Below are positions 25,383 to 35,508 of a DNA stretch of 64,000 nucleotides, in pieces. The notes under the pieces are model-generated. The model was not told the DNA's origin, did no database searches, and saw nothing but the letters and a program-made list of their open reading frames with translations. The DNA is from Macrotrachela quadricornifera (taxonomy: Eukaryota > Rotifera > Eurotatoria > Philodinida > Philodinidae). Position 1 is the first letter of the stretch, and each line of letters begins with the position of its first letter. Both the position numbers and the translations under genes were made by a program. The stretch spans positions 559,910 through 623,909 of the forward strand of contig JAJEKB010021607.1 of the NCBI GenBank assembly GCA_022393335.1, read 5' to 3'.

Positions 25383-25967
25383 AACAACGATACAAGATGT
25401 GTCACAATGGTTAAAAGAACGACTTATACTTTTGTCTGTACTTTGCTCATTTGAATCTGTTTTATATGTTTCTATTTTATGAAGAGAAAAAGGAAAAAGA
25501 TAAGTAACTAAAAAATCATTCATAGGCAAAATTTAATGACATATCTTTTGTTTTATTACAATGTATGAGTAATAAATGTTTAAAAAGAGAATTTATATTA
25601 GGGATGTATATTAAAATAAAATGATGAGTAGAATAAAACTGAAATATTGACTAAAAATCTTTCAGTTCTAAATTGAAACTTAGCGTACTAGTTCATAATG
25701 AACTGTTGTTTTTGGTAAAACTCTTTATGTAATATTCAAATTTAGACACATCTTATAGTTTAATCATTTTTTTTCTTCTATACAATGACTCAAAATTTTG
25801 CGATAATGTAAAAATACCATCATTTTTCTAATTAACAGTATAACAAGCATATAATTAATTTCGTTTATGTAAATAAAATATATTTTATCATTTATTTCTA
25901 ATAAATACAAAATAAAGCTTGCTAATTTATGAGAAAAGATTTCATAGATTTTAGAACGATGATGGAG
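25383..25967. other. intergenic, nothing recognised
   Basis: AT-rich non-coding DNA up to the abrupt left edge of the duplicated LRR/MGST block at about 25968. Confidence 0.45.
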
Positions 25968-26313
25968 AATTCTTGGTTCAACTGGAATTACAAATCAAGG
26001 AGTAAATTATCTCAATCAAATGCTTCAATTTAATAAAAGATTAGAAAAATTATATTTATATAAAAATAAAATTGATGATAATGGAATGAAATTATTAACT
26101 AATATTCTTTGAAAACATAATCAAATATTTGTTGAGATATCTATTCGTTCAAATAAATTTATAACTGATAAAAGTATTAATTTTATTATTGAAATGTTTC
26201 GACAAAATTAATCATTAGAACGATATGAAATTTATCAATGTAGATTTTCTCATGAAGCCAAAACTAGTCTTCGAGATATTACTGAAACTGCATTCATTGG
26301 TTTGAACACTTAG
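25968..26313 (+). pseudogene. truncated LRR pseudogene (copy of 16294-17837 3' end)
   Basis: Matches the last ~110 codons of the RING-LRR gene from LGSTGITNQGVNYLNQML onward. Homology begins abruptly at 25968, so RING, coiled coil and first LRRs are absent. The frame carries a TGA (in 'attctttgaaaacat', about 26109) and a TAA (about 26207) where the parent has sense codons. It ends at a TAG (26311-26313) beside the parent's stop position. It is the dead half of a duplicated block whose other gene, MGST, is intact. Confidence 0.88.
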
Positions 26314-27383
26314 TTTGAACATTTAATATTCATAAGGAATATTTTAAAAAAGAAACTTCACTAAATCGTTCTCTTATTTATGTTTTGTAGAGAAATAAGA
26401 GTCAGATAAGTTAGTATCCTTATCATATGGCAGCAGGCAAGGACAAAGTAAGGAATCTTGAAATCATCTATCCAAAAGCCCTTAATATATATTACTATTA
26501 CAGGAAATTCCGTTTAAATACTTAATCAATTAAGAGAGCATTCTATAACGTTTTTCGTAAGTTCCTCATTCAGAATCTCTTGTTTTCAAATCTTAAAGTT
26601 GCAAATTGATCTATTTCAATCTACATTTTATATTAAGATTAGTAAACATACAACAGACTAGAATATGATTCATAAATATCAAACTGTATTGATTAATCCT
26701 AGTATTATTAACAAGAGCCATTTATGGTCCGTTCTTAATTTAACATCTTGTTTAGAATTACCGAGCTGTAGATTGTTGTTTTTGTATTTCTTGTTTCAGA
26801 AAAAGAAAAATTATCTTTTGAGTGTTTCTATTATGGGATTCGACGCAAAAATGGTATAACTTAAACTAGAGTAATAGAATGACTTGATATTACCAAAGTT
26901 AATAGAAGCATCTAACTGATCTAGTTATATATTTAGATCTTTGATAGGATAAATCAGGATATAGACATGGTCGCAATTCTTCTAGCATAGATGATGCAAT
27001 CTTACCAATCTTATTAATTAGTATTATAACAGTTTTAGTTCATTACATTAAGAGTAATAATATTTGAAATATTTTTTTTCAATACTGTCTTGTCAGCTGC
27101 AATATTTTGGGCACGACCAATATCTCTGTTAAATAAATAAAAAATCGTTTCAGTATTCGAAACTAACTTTATTTTTAAATGAATATGATTATTATTCGAG
27201 ATCTTTTGAAATTCTTTCGATATTTTATTTCAAATAAAGAATGATGGTTTTTCTCTCAATTTTCTTAATATACAATTATTGTTAGTTAAAGAATTAATAA
27301 TGGAAAGTAAAAATATCTATATAAAACTCAAAATATTTGTTATGAATTAGTCTTTGAATGAATGAAAAATTGTCAGTGTCAAT
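26314..27383. other. intergenic inside duplicated block
   Basis: No gene. The spacing between LRR relic and MGST copy is about 480 bp longer than in the first block, so sequence was gained here or lost there. The inserted part was not recognised as a mobile element. Confidence 0.45.
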
Positions 27384-27957
27384 TTATGAAACACGAAGGA
27401 GAATTTGTATAGCCATTGAGATAGTAACTGCAAAGCCAATAAGAAAACTAAGAGCTCGACTTGGTTGTGGTAATGGAATCTTAAAAAATAATAATTAATT
27501 TAAAATGACATATAGAATAAATAATTTAACAATACTTGATAGGCAAGTGTATGAATAAAACGAGAGAAAAAGAAAATACGAAAATGCCAAAATGCTGTAC
27601 TATGAACTGGATTACAAGCAATATAACAAAATCCAATAAGTACAAATGGAATGATATTTTCAATATCATTCAAATGATTACGACGAACACGTTCAACATC
27701 TGGATCAACTGTAGTTGTTACAGCTGTTTTTCGACTGTCTCGTGGAATATCTTCAGGATTAGCAAATGCCTTTCAATAACAAAACAACAAATATATTATA
27801 TTTAATTTAAATAGAAAATAAATATTTTATATACCGTCTTTCTAAATCGTTGTCGTACAGTTAATAATGACATTGCCATCATTTTAATAACTAATGCTAC
27901 TGCATAAAATAGAAAATTTCGAAAAACCACATTTGTTAATGTATAAAGTGTTGACAT
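27384..27957 (-). CDS. MGST1-like: microsomal glutathione S-transferase 1-like (MAPEG), copy 2
   Basis: Exons 27835-27957, 27536-27769 and 27384-27479 have exactly the exon lengths of copy 1 (123, 234, 96 nt), giving 150 aa with no stop. The hallmark VERVRRNHLNDIENIIPF and QPSRALSF are unchanged. Substitutions include AVAL for AVAS and SLLTVRQ for SLLTARQ in exon 1, IPRDSRKT for IPTENRKT in the loop, NPVHSTAFWHF for NPASTTALWHF, and a changed C-terminus. The full-length frame and conservative pattern suggest both copies are kept. The upstream regions still align for a short distance, then diverge. Confidence 0.92.
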
Positions 27958-29564
27958 GATTTAATAATTGAAGGTAATTGCAATACTTCGATGAATGTTC
28001 GAGCACACCTTATACGCAGAAAAATAAACAGTAACAAGACAAATGTATATTTGCACGGTTCTGTGTGCAACAGAAAGGAAGAACGCAAGGCAACGATTAT
28101 GGCGACATGTTAAGTAATGACAACAAATTAAAGCAAAGTATAAACTTCATTATGAAGGCATAGAGAATCGTATAATGGAAGAATCTTTTTGACTAACTGA
28201 AGCGTAACATATCATGACATACTAACAGCTTAAAAAAAAGAACATTTTTCAAAAATTTTACCTTTTCATTGCAAGAGGAAGCATCTTGTAACTAAGATCG
28301 TGGGAACAATACGAACCACAGAGAAATAAATAAATTTTGTAGGATACATGGATAGCTCAAAATATTTTTGAAATGGTATATGTAGTGTAAAATCTGATAC
28401 TAAATATGAATCGGATTACCTAATTTCTTCTACAAGCACAGGTACTCAAGCAGGAGACTGATAATCAATTCGAGAAGCTCTCAAAATTTTCGTCCACATA
28501 TATACTCTTGAATGAATGAAATCTTTTTTTAAACTATTTAACACAATCTAGTCTCAATCAGTAATAAATCAGTCTTTCGAAAACATTATTAAATCATAAT
28601 ATTAAAATCTCTAGGAAGGAATCACATGTTCTTGATTTCTAATGACATCAAAATTCATCCGTAACCAAAATATAATGACAAATCTTGATACATGAAAATC
28701 ATATTATCTTGTTCTTAAACTTCCAGGATCTGCTAACTTGTCTATACCTTCTATCTTGATCAAAATATTTATTACAAGTTTTTCCACTGAAATTATCGTC
28801 AAGATATTTCTAGAAGATTTATTCTGTAGAATCATCAAATCCTTTTGATTGAGATACTTATTTATTTAGTAGTTCACTTTATCCAAATAAAAAAGCTGAC
28901 TTTTTAATAAGATAATTTAAATGAAATAATTCATTCCTTTCAACAAGTTGAACATTCAAATTTCAAATCGAAAGATAAAAAGTCATAAAAAAATTACCGA
29001 ATCTCAAGTTAATAAGACAAGTAATAAGAGAGAAATATTTTTTCAAAAGATTTACTCTCGATTTGTAGTAATTCTTTTTTATTCAATCATCCAATCATCA
29101 TTGAACTATTCCATATACATCTATAAAGGAATCCATATTTTCACTTAAATAGACAAATATATTATATGTCATACTTTTTGTTTTTCAAACTATGAATATA
29201 TGTCATTTCATCATATTGTTTCATATTAGTTAAATGATTTTATAAAGAAAAGATAAGAAAAATTTTAATGGTTTCAATGAGAAACAAGAAAATCTGACTA
29301 TTATATCCGACCATTGTTTTTCAACTCATATCAAATAAAACAATCATGAGAGTTTAATCTAATTTATTGTAGAGATTGAAAATGATATGTTGAAATCTTT
29401 GTTAACATATGTGAATATTTGAAAGAGTTTATTTAAAAATATTTACAGTGTGAATCACTGGAGAAAATAGACATTTTAATTTTTAAATATGTTTTATAAG
29501 AAAAATACTGCCATGCTAGGATATTAATATTACAAAAAATGAATTTCAAGAATTATTGTTTATG
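27958..29564. other. intergenic, nothing recognised
   Basis: About 1.6 kb, AT-rich. The open frame 28948-29148 is Lys/Ser/Ile-rich and has no support. Confidence 0.45.
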
Positions 29565-31357
29565 TTAAGTTGATAAACTACACAATTGACGTGGTGAAAT
29601 TCGCATAAACATACCATATTTAGGCCTACAAAAAATATTTTGTCATAAATATAAAATTAATATAGAATGTGAAATGACTAACTTAAATGTAGGAATAATA
29701 TTTGGAACGTGTTTTTGTCCAGGTACAAGTTCAAAATGAAATCGTTTCAGAATTAAAGCTAACATGACTTTTGATTCTAGCATAGCAAAATTTTGTCCAA
29801 TGCAAGAACGAGGTCCTGCTCCAAATGCCAACCATCTATCTGAATGACGTTCATTAAATCTTGATGGATCAAATTTATCTGGTTCATGCCAATATTTTTC
29901 TGAACTACGAATTATATAACAAACAAATTCAAGAAAAAAAAACATAAAAATGAAATACTCTCTTACTGATGCAATATTTGTAGACTGATAGCTATATCTG
30001 TTCCCTTTTTAATATGAATTTCTTTTCCATTAGTAGCTACAATGGTATTATCTTCAACTGCTGTGCGAATAAGTCCAGGTACAGGTTGATGACATCGCAA
30101 TGATTCTTTCAACACAGCTTCGGTGTATTTTAAAAGAGAAATCATTGATGGAGTCATATTATCATCATCATTCAATACTGAATCAATTTCAGCTTGACAT
30201 TGATGATAAACATCAGGATTATTTACTAAATTGTAAAGTGTCCAAGTCATCAAAGTTGCTGTTGTTTCGTGTCCAGCAAGTACTAAATAATGAAATATAT
30301 TATAAGATTTAAATATGAATTATTTTTTTCAATTATAATAATATATATATAATAGTTACCAAAAGTAATTGCTTCATCAGATACTTCTTCATCAGTAAAT
30401 TTTCGTGTTTTTTCATCTCCAGTTGCTGCCAAAATTAGATCAAGTAAGTCAGGTCCTAATCAAATTTATAATAGTAAGAATAAACTATTAAAAAAAAATT
30501 TTTATATTCAAACCTTTACAAGTAGATTCAGTTAATCCTTTCTTTCTTTGATTTATGATACCTTGAACAACTTTTTTAATATCTTGTTTTGATCTATCAA
30601 TAATTTTTTTTCCTGGTAAAGGTAATTGATTGATAATTGGAATCATATCAATCATGTTAAATATTCTTTTTTCTACTTCTTCCGTTGCTGCAGAAACACT
30701 TTGAAAGATAGTTTCATGAATATATTGATCTTTTTTAATATCTATTCCGAAGACACATCCAGTAATAATCTCTAATGTAAGATTTGTCATTTGTTCATAA
30801 ATATCAAGAGTGAGTGGATCACTTTTCTCATTATTCAATGTTATCCATTTGTTAAGAAATCGAGATGTTCTTTCAGTCATTAATGTAATCATAGAATTAA
30901 GATTTTGATGTTGGAAGACAGGAGCAACAAGTTTTCGATGTCGAGTATGTGTTTCACCTTCAGACAATAGAATATTTTCATAACCGACTAATGAGGTAAG
31001 AACGACTCGCCCCAAAGAAGCCTTATGATAGGCACGTGCATTTGTCTTCAATACTCCTTCTATCAATGATGGATCACTAATAGTCAGATGAGCCATAGGG
31101 CCAATTGAACCATAATAATAGTCGCCATATTTTTCTGCCATCTTTTTATTGTAAGACAAAGGATCATCGGCAAGAAAAGCTTGACGACGATCTAAGATAT
31201 CACCTAATATAGGTATGTATTTTCCTGGTACTCCTTGATTCGAAAGATGTTTGTAAGTATACCATGAGTCCAATATCCAAAACTTAATAAAGCGATAAAT
31301 AAAATATAAGATTACACCTGTTAATAAGAGAGTAGTCAACATGTTTGTCGTCAGCAC
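29565..31357 (-). CDS. cytochrome P450, microsomal type
   Basis: Five exons on the minus strand: 30514-31357, 30360-30455, 29967-30282, 29683-29904 and 29565-29625. All joins are in phase, giving 512 aa, a normal P450 length. An N-terminal membrane anchor (~10-30) is followed by the hinge QGVPGKYIPILGDI. The C helix reads HTRHRKLVAPVF; the usual Trp of this helix is replaced. The I-helix oxygen-activation motif AGHETT spans the exon 2/3 join. The K-helix ExxR is ESLR. The haem-binding loop is FGAGPRSCIGQ with its Cys ligand. ER-bound P450s oxidise lipids, hormones or xenobiotics with NADPH reductase. The substrate is unknown, and the sequence style recalls the CYP4/CYP46 side of animal P450s. 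A 61-nt last exon (PKYGMFMRISPR) completes the usual C-terminus. A broken 5' copy lies at 33528-34112. Confidence 0.92.
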
Positions 31358-31503
31358 ACTTTGAAATAATAAAATGTGTGTTTCTTTCTTTGACTAATAA
31401 TGATATGCAGTATATTATAGTTACGGTTATGCATATGATCGACAGAACGCAAATGTCGACATCCAATATATACTAATGATGATAAAAATACCTTGTGAAT
31501 TAT

Positions 31504-31685
31504 GGGGATAAATACACTTATCGAACTCCCTTATGTATTGGGGGTGAGGGATGAGGGGATGACGTTATGGTGGTAGTGAAAGGGCTAATGATGTGGATAT
31601 GGGAAAAACCTTGACGTCATGATAAGGAGGAGTAAGGGATAAAACGGGAGGATGTGGGAGGAGGATTAATAAGTGTATTCATCCC
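31504..31685. mobile_element. 182-bp hAT-like MITE
   Basis: Inverted ends GGGATAAATACACTTAT (from 31505) and, on the right, GGGATGAATACACTTAT reversed (31669-31685), 16 of 17 matching. They are flanked by the 8-bp direct repeat TGAATTAT (31496-31503 and 31686-31693). Eight-bp duplications are typical of hAT elements. The second P450 copy has a single TGAATTAT (34254-34261) with nothing inserted, so this is an occupied/empty pair. The inside is G-rich, unlike the surroundings, and non-coding. Confidence 0.82.
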
Positions 31686-31739
31686 TGAATTATAAATAAG
31701 TATTTATACAGCAATAAATACTTTTGACAAACTCTTTAA

Positions 31740-32431
31740 CACTGGAAGCACCGAATTCGGTATACCTTCTAAAGCACCAACAGTTTTTTTTAACTGTTTG
31801 TTTTTTAAATTTAATTTGAAATATTTTATAATTTTTTTGTACTTTGTAATGAATTGTGATGTTATCTTTATGGATCTAATATAAGACAATTATTGAAATT
31901 TAGAAAAATAAAAAGAAACTAGTTTAATAAGTAATTTAAATTCAAAAAGTAAATATCAAATACATAATGAAAAAATTTTGCGAAATAAGAGAAAATAAAA
32001 GAAAAACTGACAATTTAGATTGTTGTCATGTAGTATATGTTGGTGATATAGTCCTTTTCATTCTTTTCTTTCTATATGTTCCTTTCATCGTGACCTATCT
32101 TCTCTTTTTCTTCTTTTTTCGTTCTTCTAGTTCGGACCTCGTTCTGTTCGTGCGTGATTGATAGTCACGATGACTGTTATTGCGTATATATATTTGGGAT
32201 ATATATATATACATGCAGTTTTTCCTTCTCTCCCTGGTTATATTGTTAGTATTATTTCCGTTCTCTCCTTCTGTTTTTCTGTTGTTGTGTCGTTCGTCTC
32301 AATAAAGATACTGAACTCACGCACACCTAGATTCACAAACATCAACAGTATATACATTTATAAATCATCGAGTGCATAACATTATATAATTTCTATAAAA
32401 ACAGTTAAAAAAACTGTTGGTGTTTTCAGTG
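31740..32431. mobile_element. piggyBac-like non-autonomous element (TTAA duplication)
   Basis: Bounded by TTAA on both sides (31736-31739 and 32432-32435). The ends are inverted: left CACTGGAAGCACC, right reversed CACTGAAAACACC. Each arm then has the self-complementary AACAGTT..AACTGTT (31782-31803 and 32399-32417). The left arm has about 26 extra bp between these two motifs. The paralogous P450 copy carries one TTAA (34304-34307) and no insert. TTAA targeting is the piggyBac hallmark. There is no transposase. A solo LTR (32038-32347) is nested inside; without it and its duplication the element is 377 bp. Confidence 0.78.
32038..32347. mobile_element. solo LTR (310 bp) nested in the piggyBac-like element
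   Basis: Starts TGTTGG and ends CATCAACA, the TG..CA inverted ends of an LTR. It is flanked by the 5-bp repeat GTATA (32033-32037 and 32348-32352), the target size of many retrovirus-like retrotransposons. The plus strand is pyrimidine-rich with an aataaa at about 32300, as in an LTR polyadenylation region. No internal retrotransposon sequence remains, so it is probably the product of LTR-LTR recombination. The frames at 31967-32161 and 32158-32379 lie across it and are not genes. Confidence 0.7.
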
Positions 32432-32435
32432 TTAA

Positions 32436-33527
32436 ATATTTATTATATCTAAAATATTCGATGAGATATCATTTTGGATTTATACATCGAAAATCTTTAC
32501 CTCACTGGAAATCATAAAAACGAATCAACCATTTTCAATGATCCTCTTTGATAGATAGTTGATTGACAAAGACTAACTGCCAATCAAACATTGAAGAATA
32601 CTTTATACAATCGAATTAATTCTTTAAAATTAAATCAATTTTTGATGGCTCAATGCGACACTGTTTATACCGATGAAGAAGCTGTGAAATTTTCTTACTT
32701 GCAGGTATTTTGCACTATTTTAAGATGGTTGAAGTGGATTTAATCTACTACAGACTAACTTTGAACTATTCTAAAGTATTTAAAAAATTCTCACTATTAT
32801 TGAAAGTACACAATGAGGTATCGAGCTATAGATGCTTTTATCAGCGTCAATCGAAAATATAACATAAAAATCTCAATGTATCGACAGGAAAAAAATGCAA
32901 ATTAAAGTGTTTCATAAATATTTCAATGATTTGTTGAAAAATGAAGATAAAACTGGAACACATGAACGATGACATGTCGGTTAAAACTACGAAAAAGGGC
33001 ATTTTTCAAATTCTTTGATTTTTCAAATTCCAATGATTTGCTCTTGTTTATTATTCTTCACGAATAGAAAATAACATGATTGAAGAATTTAAATTGTATG
33101 AAGAGAATTCAAAGGATAAAGCTCAACATCTTAGAATCTAAATTCTAACGATTTCATAGAATTTTGGTGACTTCCATTGAATTTCATGAAGTTCTAGCAT
33201 TGCACTTCACCTCTCAAGATCTATCTTGAGGGTGAGAGTGAAGGTACAGTTATAAAAGTAAAAAATTCATTATTATTATATGGTTGGAATTGTCAATTAG
33301 ATGCTTACCGGTATGAGTTTTGTTGTTATGGAAAAAAGAAAAGGGGGTAATATCGCTATAAATGGTTGGTTTGATGATGGATCTGCTATAGATTTGAAAA
33401 TTCACATGTTTTTTATCCATTTATTGTAATTTGTATTTGATCTATTTTCATAATAACAAATACAAAATCTTTCAATTTTGCTGCATTTATTCGATCTTAA
33501 TTTAAATTATATTGCTCAATTGTTTTA
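32436..33527. other. intergenic; duplicated P450 upstream flank, hairpin at 33205-33243
   Basis: The first ~200 bp align with 34308-34500 (for example 'ttggattt.tacat' and 'gatagttgat'), so the P450 duplication includes this flank. A 39-nt hairpin (33205-33243) has CTCAAGAT/ATCTTGAG at its core. Nothing else was recognised. Confidence 0.5.
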
Positions 33528-34112
33528 TTAATTAAGATTTGTCATTTCTTTATGAATATCAAGAGTGAGTGAATAACTTTTATCATTATTAGATATTATC
33601 CATTTATCAAGAAATCGAAATGTTCTGTCAGGCATTAAAGTAATCATGGGAATTAATATTTTGATGCTGGAAAACAGGAACAACAAGTCTTCTATGCCGA
33701 GTATGTTTTTCAACTTCAGCCAATAGTATATTTTCATATCTGACTCCTGAGGCAAGAATTATTTGTCTCAAAGAAGGCTTCTGATAGGCACGTGCATTTG
33801 TCTTTAAGACTTCTTCTGTCAATAATGGATCACTGATAGCCAAATGAGCCATAGGGCCAATTGAACCATAATAATAGTCGCCATATTTTCTGCCATCTTT
33901 TTATTGTAAGACAAAGGATCACCGGCAAGAAAAGCTTGACGACGATCTAAGATATCACCTACTATAGGTATGTATTTTCCTGGTACTCCTTGATTCGAAA
34001 GATGTTTGTAAATATACCATGAATCAAATATCCAAAACTTAATAAAGTGATAAAGAAAATATAAGATTAAATCTGTTAGTAAGAGAATATTCAGCATGTT
34101 TGTCGTCAGCAC
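33528..34112 (-). pseudogene. truncated, frameshifted P450 copy (first ~200 codons)
   Basis: Aligns with the first exon of the P450 at 29565-31357, from the same start (ATG at 34112, MLTTNML) to about residue 200 (LTLDIHKEMTNL). Homology then ends and the haem-binding half is absent. Two single-base indels break the frame: one T lost near 33889 (after KKMAE) and one base gained near 33648 (after HQNINS). Amino-acid texture is otherwise well kept, so decay looks recent. The upstream flank is also copied. It lacks both transposon insertions found upstream of the intact gene. Confidence 0.92.
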
Positions 34113-35081
34113 ACTTTGAAATAATAAAATGTGTGTTTCTTTCTTTGACTAATAATGATATGCAGTGTATTATGGTTATGATTGCACACATGCTCGGCAG
34201 AATGCAAATGTTAATATCCATTATCTACTAATCATAATAAAAAAAAAACCTTATGAATTATGACTAGGTTTCTATGCCAAGAGAAATACTTTTGACAAAT
34301 TCTTTAAATATAGATCATGCATAATATATAAAATAAGTTGTCTCTTTGGATTTTTACATCCAAAATCTTTTTCTTATTGGAAGCCACTAAAATGAATTGA
34401 TTACACTTAATGACTCTCGTTTATAAATAGTCAGTTGATAATCGTTAAATCATGTAAGAAGTATTCGATTTTCAAATTAAAACGTTATTCTCGTACTAAT
34501 TATTCGATGTGATCTAATGTGAATCTGGTTCAGACATACCTTATATCTGAATCACCCTACGCTAAGCAGTACAAATAAAGACGAAAGAGCGAAAATTACT
34601 CAGAAAAAAACCATTCATATATCCCTCAATGATATGATAAAAAGTATCCAAAAATCATTTAAACAAAAAGTAGTGTTTTTTAAAATATAATAAATTTTAC
34701 TAAATTTTATATATCTTCTTCGATTAAAAGAGTTTCAGAACATGAACTATATTGCAATCTACGAGATATCCTTTTTTTCAACCAGTATTACAAACTTTTT
34801 GTAATTCTGATTTATTCAGTTAAATATGCAACTTTGAATAAATTACAATTAAATTTATATTAAATCTCGATGAAGGCAGTTTTTAACTGAGTTTGAATAT
34901 TTTTTTTCTTATAATTTTACCTGTACGCCTTTTCGTTTTTTTTTAACAGTAGGTCATTCATATCTATTTTTCATAGGAAAAGACAAACTATCCTTTTTTT
35001 TAGATAGTAAATCGAATGAGCAAGGTATAGATATGAAAAGACACCTGCAGAATAGATAACGATGATGAAGATGACTAATAT
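34113..35081. other. duplicated P450 upstream flank, then nothing recognised
   Basis: 34113-34500 is the unoccupied counterpart of 31358-31503 plus 31694-31735 plus 32436-32640, with single TGAATTAT and TTAA sites. The rest is AT-rich without features. Confidence 0.6.
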
Positions 35082-35508
35082 ATGTTAACTGTGAAAAATA
35101 AAAACAAAGTTTATGTAAATGAAATGGTTTCTAATATGTAAGTCGAAAAGATATGGAAATATTAATTAGATTTTTTTTAAATATATTTTAGTGTTTTCGG
35201 AATTTTGGTTTATCTTGTTCCTTTACTGGTATTCATTGTCATTTGCATGTGTTGTGCAATAATGAGTCAAAGAAGACGAAGTAAGTTCATCTCTATTTTT
35301 TTATTAATTTATTTAAATGAATGTTTCAGATCGTGCCGAAAATATTAATCAACATAATGTTCCAATAGCAAATGCAATTCCTAATCCAATACAACATTCT
35401 TCAAACGATAATGATTCTCCTCCTCCTCCTCCATATACTGCAGAATCTCCTTTGAATTTTGATGATTCTTTACCTTCATACGAACGCGCAGTTAATCGAC
35501 CTTTATGA
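35082..35508 (+). CDS. small single-pass membrane protein with PY motifs
   Basis: Three exons: 35082-35137, 35192-35280 and 35330-35508, with 54- and 49-bp introns and GTAAGT donors. They give 107 aa; a second in-frame ATG at 35124 would give 93 aa. One hydrophobic helix (ILVYLVPLLVFIVICMCC) is followed by a basic stop-transfer QRRR and a Pro/Asn-rich cytosolic tail with PPPPPYT and LPSY. PPxY and LPxY bind WW domains, above all those of Nedd4-type ubiquitin ligases. Small proteins of this build (VOPP1-, Shisa- or Ndfip-like in style) often act as adaptors at endosomal membranes. That role is inference. No signal peptide precedes the helix. Confidence 0.65.

Noticed and set aside
32160..32220. 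tatata-rich tract as a promoter
   Set aside because: It lies within the solo LTR and is not positioned relative to any supported host gene.
31967..32379. Two adjacent short frames upstream of the P450
   Set aside because: They run across the borders of a solo LTR inside a transposon, are dominated by pyrimidine-rich DNA, and have no motif.
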